From Rhyzopertha dominica (lineage: Eukaryota; Arthropoda; Insecta; Coleoptera; Bostrichidae): a DNA stretch of 64,000 nt. The notes under the pieces were generated by a model, which did not search any database, was not told the origin of the DNA, and was given only the letters and a program-made list of their open reading frames with translations. Shown here piece by piece: positions 60,396 through 64,000 of this stretch (its first letter is position 1; each line of letters starts with the position of its first letter). The stretch lies in contig QCXZ01000001.1 of NCBI GenBank assembly GCA_025024175.1, positions 33,474,942-33,538,941 of the forward strand, in the 5' to 3' direction. The translations under genes and the position numbers were made by a program.

Positions 60396-61427
60396 ATGCC
60401 TCCAAAACCTAAGAAAACTACAACTCCAGCTGATGACATAACAAGTGTTGTTAGTCAGTGCTTAAATGACTTTCTCCAAAATTTCACCTGTGACTGTGAT
60501 TGTGTTGATAAATTTTCTGCGCTGTTTGAAGAAATGGCTAGCTGTAAGTCATTGATAATGGCGCAGACTACTCTAATTACTCAACTACAAAGTGATATAA
60601 CTGCGCTAAAACTAGAAATGTTAAATTCACGGCCTAATCCTCAAGTGACNCTTACCGCAGTTAAGAATAAGAGCGACAACCTCCGAACTTCAACGGGCTA
60701 TAAAAACAACACCGATACCAATGTTTCTTTGAATGTCAATGATAAAAAGAGAACACCTGATGATTGCAATACAGATACACGTTTACCGGAAAGAAATTCT
60801 CGTCGCTATACTGGAAATTTTATACCTTTATCTAAATATCATAATCAAGAAAATACAAGAAGTATTTCTTCATCTGATGAAGATCACGATTTTGAGGACA
60901 ATGAAGGTCAAGTCGCAGCGTCAAAGTACCCTAATCCGATCATACCTTCATCGTCCGGGTCCAGGGAGGTTCTAAATATTCCACGCTCTAAATTGGCCTC
61001 CAACAATCCCCAAAAACGGCGGAACTTAACTCCAAATACAAACACTGGCAGAACAAACTCTAAAAGATCTAATATAATGCGTATCTCCAAAAACAATGCG
61101 ACATTCACGGGTGCCAAAGCAAAATTACTACCAATGAAGAAACTCTGTTACACTTATGTGTCTAACTTCGACCCGGAGCAAACAGTTGATGATATCCTGG
61201 AAGTGTTGCGAGAAATTGACGAAGAAGCGGAATTTAAAGTAGAAAAACCTGAACATCTCAATAAGAAGCCAACATCCAGTGTATTCACTATTGCAGCTCC
61301 CATCAAATTTGAGTCTATGATACAAAATCCAGATTTTTGGCCGGAACATATCTATGTGAATAAGTATTATTTGCCACGTAATACAAAAAAATTTCCAACT
61401 GCTCCTGTAAATCAAACAAACACTTAG
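60396..61427 (+). CDS. LINE ORF1 protein (RNA-binding, gag-like), intact
   Basis: 343 codons. The N terminus is basic (MPPKPKKTTTP). Residues about 35-80 form a probable helical or coiled-coil segment after a Cys-rich CDCDCVDKF. The middle (about 85-245) is Ser/Asn/Lys-rich and probably disordered and RNA-binding. The C-terminal ~95 residues (KKLCYTYVSNFDPEQTVDDI to the end, with SVFTIAAP and NPDFWPEHIYV) have the strand-helix layout of the RRM-like domain found in jockey/CR1-type ORF1 proteins. There is no CCHC knuckle. The start is the first ATG of the frame. ORF1 proteins bind the element RNA and chaperone integration. One N (60650) falls in a Thr codon and does not change it. There is no internal stop, so it is a young copy. 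Confidence 0.85.
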   Translation: MPPKPKKTTTPADDITSVVSQCLNDFLQNFTCDCDCVDKFSALFEEMASCKSLIMAQTTLITQLQSDITALKLEMLNSRPNPQVXLTAVKNKSDNLRTSTGYKNNTDTNVSLNVNDKKRTPDDCNTDTRLPERNSRRYTGNFIPLSKYHNQENTRSISSSDEDHDFEDNEGQVAASKYPNPIIPSSSGSREVLNIPRSKLASNNPQKRRNLTPNTNTGRTNSKRSNIMRISKNNATFTGAKAKLLPMKKLCYTYVSNFDPEQTVDDILEVLREIDEEAEFKVEKPEHLNKKPTSSVFTIAAPIKFESMIQNPDFWPEHIYVNKYYLPRNTKKFPTAPVNQTNT

Positions 61428-64000
61428 AATTTTCTGTTTATCATCTAAATACTCAATCGCTACGTAACAAAGTTTTAGAGTTAAATGCTCTTCATTTAGA
61501 TTTCTCTGTCTTGTGTTTTTCTGAACATTGGCTAAAAAGTTTTGAAATTGAATCAATGTTAATAGATAATTACACTCTCTTAAGTTACTTTTGCAGATCT
61601 CTGCGTACTCATGGTGGTGTGGCTATTTTTATCTGTAAGAAACTGTTCAATCTCTTTTCAAGTAGAGATGACCTAACAGAATTGAGTATTGAAAATGTTG
61701 TTGAGATTTGTGCTGTAGAATCTGTAATACTTAATACAATAATAGTATGTGTATATCGACCACCAAGTGGAAATACTGCTGCGTTTCTCAGTACTATGCA
61801 CCATCTGTTTGACATTTTATGTAACGCCAAACAGTATGTAATTGTTACAGGTGACTTTAACCTAAATTTTATGTCGAAAAACGTATCTTTCTTGAATTTC
61901 TTTGATCTTTATAGTTCATTCAACTTTCATCATACCATTTTTGAAAACACTCGTTTGCAAGCCTGTCTTGATAATTACATAACAAACTTAGAAAAGCTCT
62001 ATGTTAACAGTTCTGTTATTGATTATAATATTTCCGATCATTCTGGTATTACTTTTGAAACCCATTTTTGTTTTAACAAATCCACTGTCGAAGAAAAAAT
62101 AATCTATCCTATAACGGAACAAGGCCTATTTAACTTATATAATGAATTAGAATCTATAAATTGGTCATTTGTGTATGATGACAAATTAAACATCGATGAC
62201 AAATTTGATAATTTTCTTTATTTACTTTCTTCAGCAGTAAAGACAAATCTTCCAGCACGTAGCACTAAAGGCAAATGTCAAAAGGTGATCAGTTGGTTCA
62301 ATGAGGAACTTAAAAACTTAAGAAATACGCTAAGTTTATTAATTAGCTTTCATAAAAATAATAATGATCCTGGCTTATTTCAACAAATAAAAATACTTAG
62401 ATCTAGATATCGTCATGAGATTAGGAATGCCAAGCAACAAGCTCATGATAATTATGTCAGACTTGCAAAAAATCGACCAAATGCTCTCTGGAAACTAATT
62501 AATAATTTAAACAACAAAAACATGCATACTGCTGACTGTCCGTTTTCAGCTGACGAACTAAATAATTATTTCTCCACAATTGCGGCAAATATAACAGGTG
62601 GCCTATCCCAAGATTCTAATTCTACCCTTAATACTATTTCTATTCCCTCTCAATATCCGGCTTTTTCTTTTACAGGTATTTCCTTGAATAATGTTAGAGA
62701 TATTATTTCTCATCTTAAAAATACATCATCTCGAGATGTACATTACCTGAATGTAAAAATTATAAAGCATGTAATAAATTTAATTATTTCTCCTCTAACC
62801 GTGCTCTTGAATGAATCTATTGAGGCTGGTATTTATCCTGCTGCCCTAAAAAAGTCTAAAATCGTTCCCATTTACAAAAAAGGTGACGCAAATTCTCTTA
62901 ATAACTATCGCCCAATTTCCATAACACCAGTCATAAGTAAGATCTTCGAAAAAGCCTTGCAACTTCAACTATCCGAACATATGGAGCTGCATCACATATA
63001 CTCCACATGTCAATATGGATTTCGTAAAACAAAATCTACATCATTAGCTGTCCAACATTTGGTATCCTTGATTCATAATAGTTTTGAAAGTAATTTACAT
63101 GGTGGGGCGGTGTTCTGTGACTTAACTAAAGCATTCGACTGTCTTTCAATTGATGTACTTGAAAGAAAATTTTGCTATTACAATTTTTCTGTAAAGTCAA
63201 TCAATTTATTAACTTCATATCTAATGCCTCGTGAACAAATGGTAATATCAAAGTCAGGCAAATCGAGTTATCTACCGGTCAATCAAGGAGTTCCACAGGG
63301 ATCTGTATTAGGCCCAACACTTTTCCTTATCTACATCAACGATTTAGAAAATATCATTAAAGATGGAAACTTAATATTGTTCGCTGATGATACTACATAT
63401 TTTAGTACAAACAAAAACGCTAATTTACTAAAATGCCATTTAACTGAAATGAAGTCAAACTTGTCAACTTGGTTTACATCTAATAGTCTATTACTAAATG
63501 AGTCCAAGACTGTTACGTCATGCTTTACACTAAAGAATTTAACATGCGATATAGAAAATCAAGAGTCTGTTAACTTTTTGGGAATACGATTAGATCCACA
63601 ACTTACCTGGCATTCTCACATTGACTACGTTACTTCCAAGACCGCCAAAAATATATTTCTTTTGAAATCTCTTCGCGATATAATCTCAGATAAAATCCTA
63701 TTGAATGTGTATTTTGCTTACATACATGCTAGGTTAACTTATGGAATATTAGTCTGGGGGCATTCTCCTGCATCTGATCGCTTATTCAAATTGCAGCGAA
63801 GAGCTGTCAGAGTAATTGCAAATTTGGATTATCAGGCAGATTGCAGAAAATCTTTTCAAAAGTTTAAAATTTTAACATTGCCTAGCTGTTACATACTATC
63901 TTGTCTATTATTTGTTAAAACTCACTTAGGTTCTTATACTACTCGTGGTGAATCACATATGCTTAATTTAAGGGGAAATCAAAATTTAAATGTTAACTTC
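61382..64000 (+). CDS. LINE ORF2: AP endonuclease and reverse transcriptase (runs off the window)
   Basis: The frame is open for 873 codons, from just after a stop at 61379-61381 to the last base; the 3' end lies outside. Endonuclease residues appear in order: Asn in HLNTQSL (61448-61450), Glu in FSEHWL (61523-61525), YRPP, VTGDFNLN (Asp, 61853-61855) and ISDH (62033-62041). The polymerase follows: KKGDANSLNNYRPISI, YGFRKTKSTSLA, FCDLTKAFD (motif A, 63113-63139), NQGVPQGSVLGPTLF (motif B, from 63281), LFADD (catalytic box, 63377-63391) and SVNFLGIRLD. All catalytic residues are intact, so this copy may be active. The style is jockey/CR1 group. The frame is -1 relative to ORF1, and the first in-frame ATG (61556) lies after two endonuclease catalytic residues, so translation must enter from upstream. 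Confidence 0.9.
61385..61391 (+). promoter_or_regulatory. Candidate -1 ribosomal frameshift heptamer joining ORF1 to ORF2
   Basis: In the ORF1 frame the codons AC[A AAA AAA] give the slippery heptamer A AAA AAA. The -1 frame becomes open only at 61382, after TAA at 61379-61381, and continues as ORF2. ORF1 stops 34 bases downstream. No strong downstream stem or pseudoknot is obvious by eye. Confidence 0.4.

Overview
The window is an AT-rich stretch of a eukaryotic nuclear genome, most likely an insect or other arthropod. This is inferred from the retrotransposon families (jockey/CR1-like and other non-LTR elements), hAT and Tc1/mariner-like DNA transposons and tRNA-derived SINEs. Scattered single N bases suggest a draft assembly. 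I find no confident host protein-coding gene, no rRNA, no CRISPR and nothing bacterial. One GC-richer 123-codon minus-strand reading frame (7559-7990) is the only candidate host exon, and it is weak.

Layout. At least eleven decayed non-LTR retrotransposon (LINE) fragments are spread along the window: 1-730 (+), 8430-9290 (+), 13570-14170 (-), 14450-15530 (-), 19108-19950 (+), 26690-27410 (+), 34970-35140 (+), 39550-39790 (-), 41479-42290 (-), 44690-46215 (+, with a TTA-repeat tail), 51340-52760 (-) and 58890-59620 (+, endonuclease-type C terminus). At the right edge sits a young, essentially intact LINE: ORF1 at 60396-61427, and an ORF2 with endonuclease and reverse transcriptase that stays open to the last base. 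DNA transposons include two copies of one hAT-like element with 8-bp target duplications (21331-22749, 55158-56741), a nested pair of hAT-like elements each with a perfect 8-bp duplication (29157-30777 containing 29173-30112), a hAT transposase relic (53336-54740), a DDE transposase relic (48690-49463) and a pogo-like terminus (37320).

Most interesting content. Two dispersed copies of a ~145-bp repeat (5035-5181 plus strand; 54932-55092 minus strand) each fold into a complete type I hammerhead ribozyme, with all conserved core bases and compensating stem changes. Separately, three short fold-back elements (4611-4834, 35158-35381, 51524-51714) have inverted arms and 11-13-bp target duplications. 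The 4.6-kb and 51.6-kb copies carry a central CTGAAGA/stem/GAAAC motif, degraded in the second. A larger inverted-arm structure (54748-57005) carries the same kind of motif in its arm and encloses one hammerhead copy. Together these suggest a Penelope-like or retrozyme-like, ribozyme-bearing non-autonomous retroelement system.

The rest is AT-rich sequence without recognisable genes. It is punctuated by GC-richer, apparently repeat-free islands (near 7.6-8.1, 16.0-16.4, 18.4-18.9, 20.5-20.8, 27.4-27.9, 34.1-34.3, 37.8-38.2, 46.6-46.8 kb) that could be conserved non-coding or regulatory DNA of a distant host gene. That last reading is inference.
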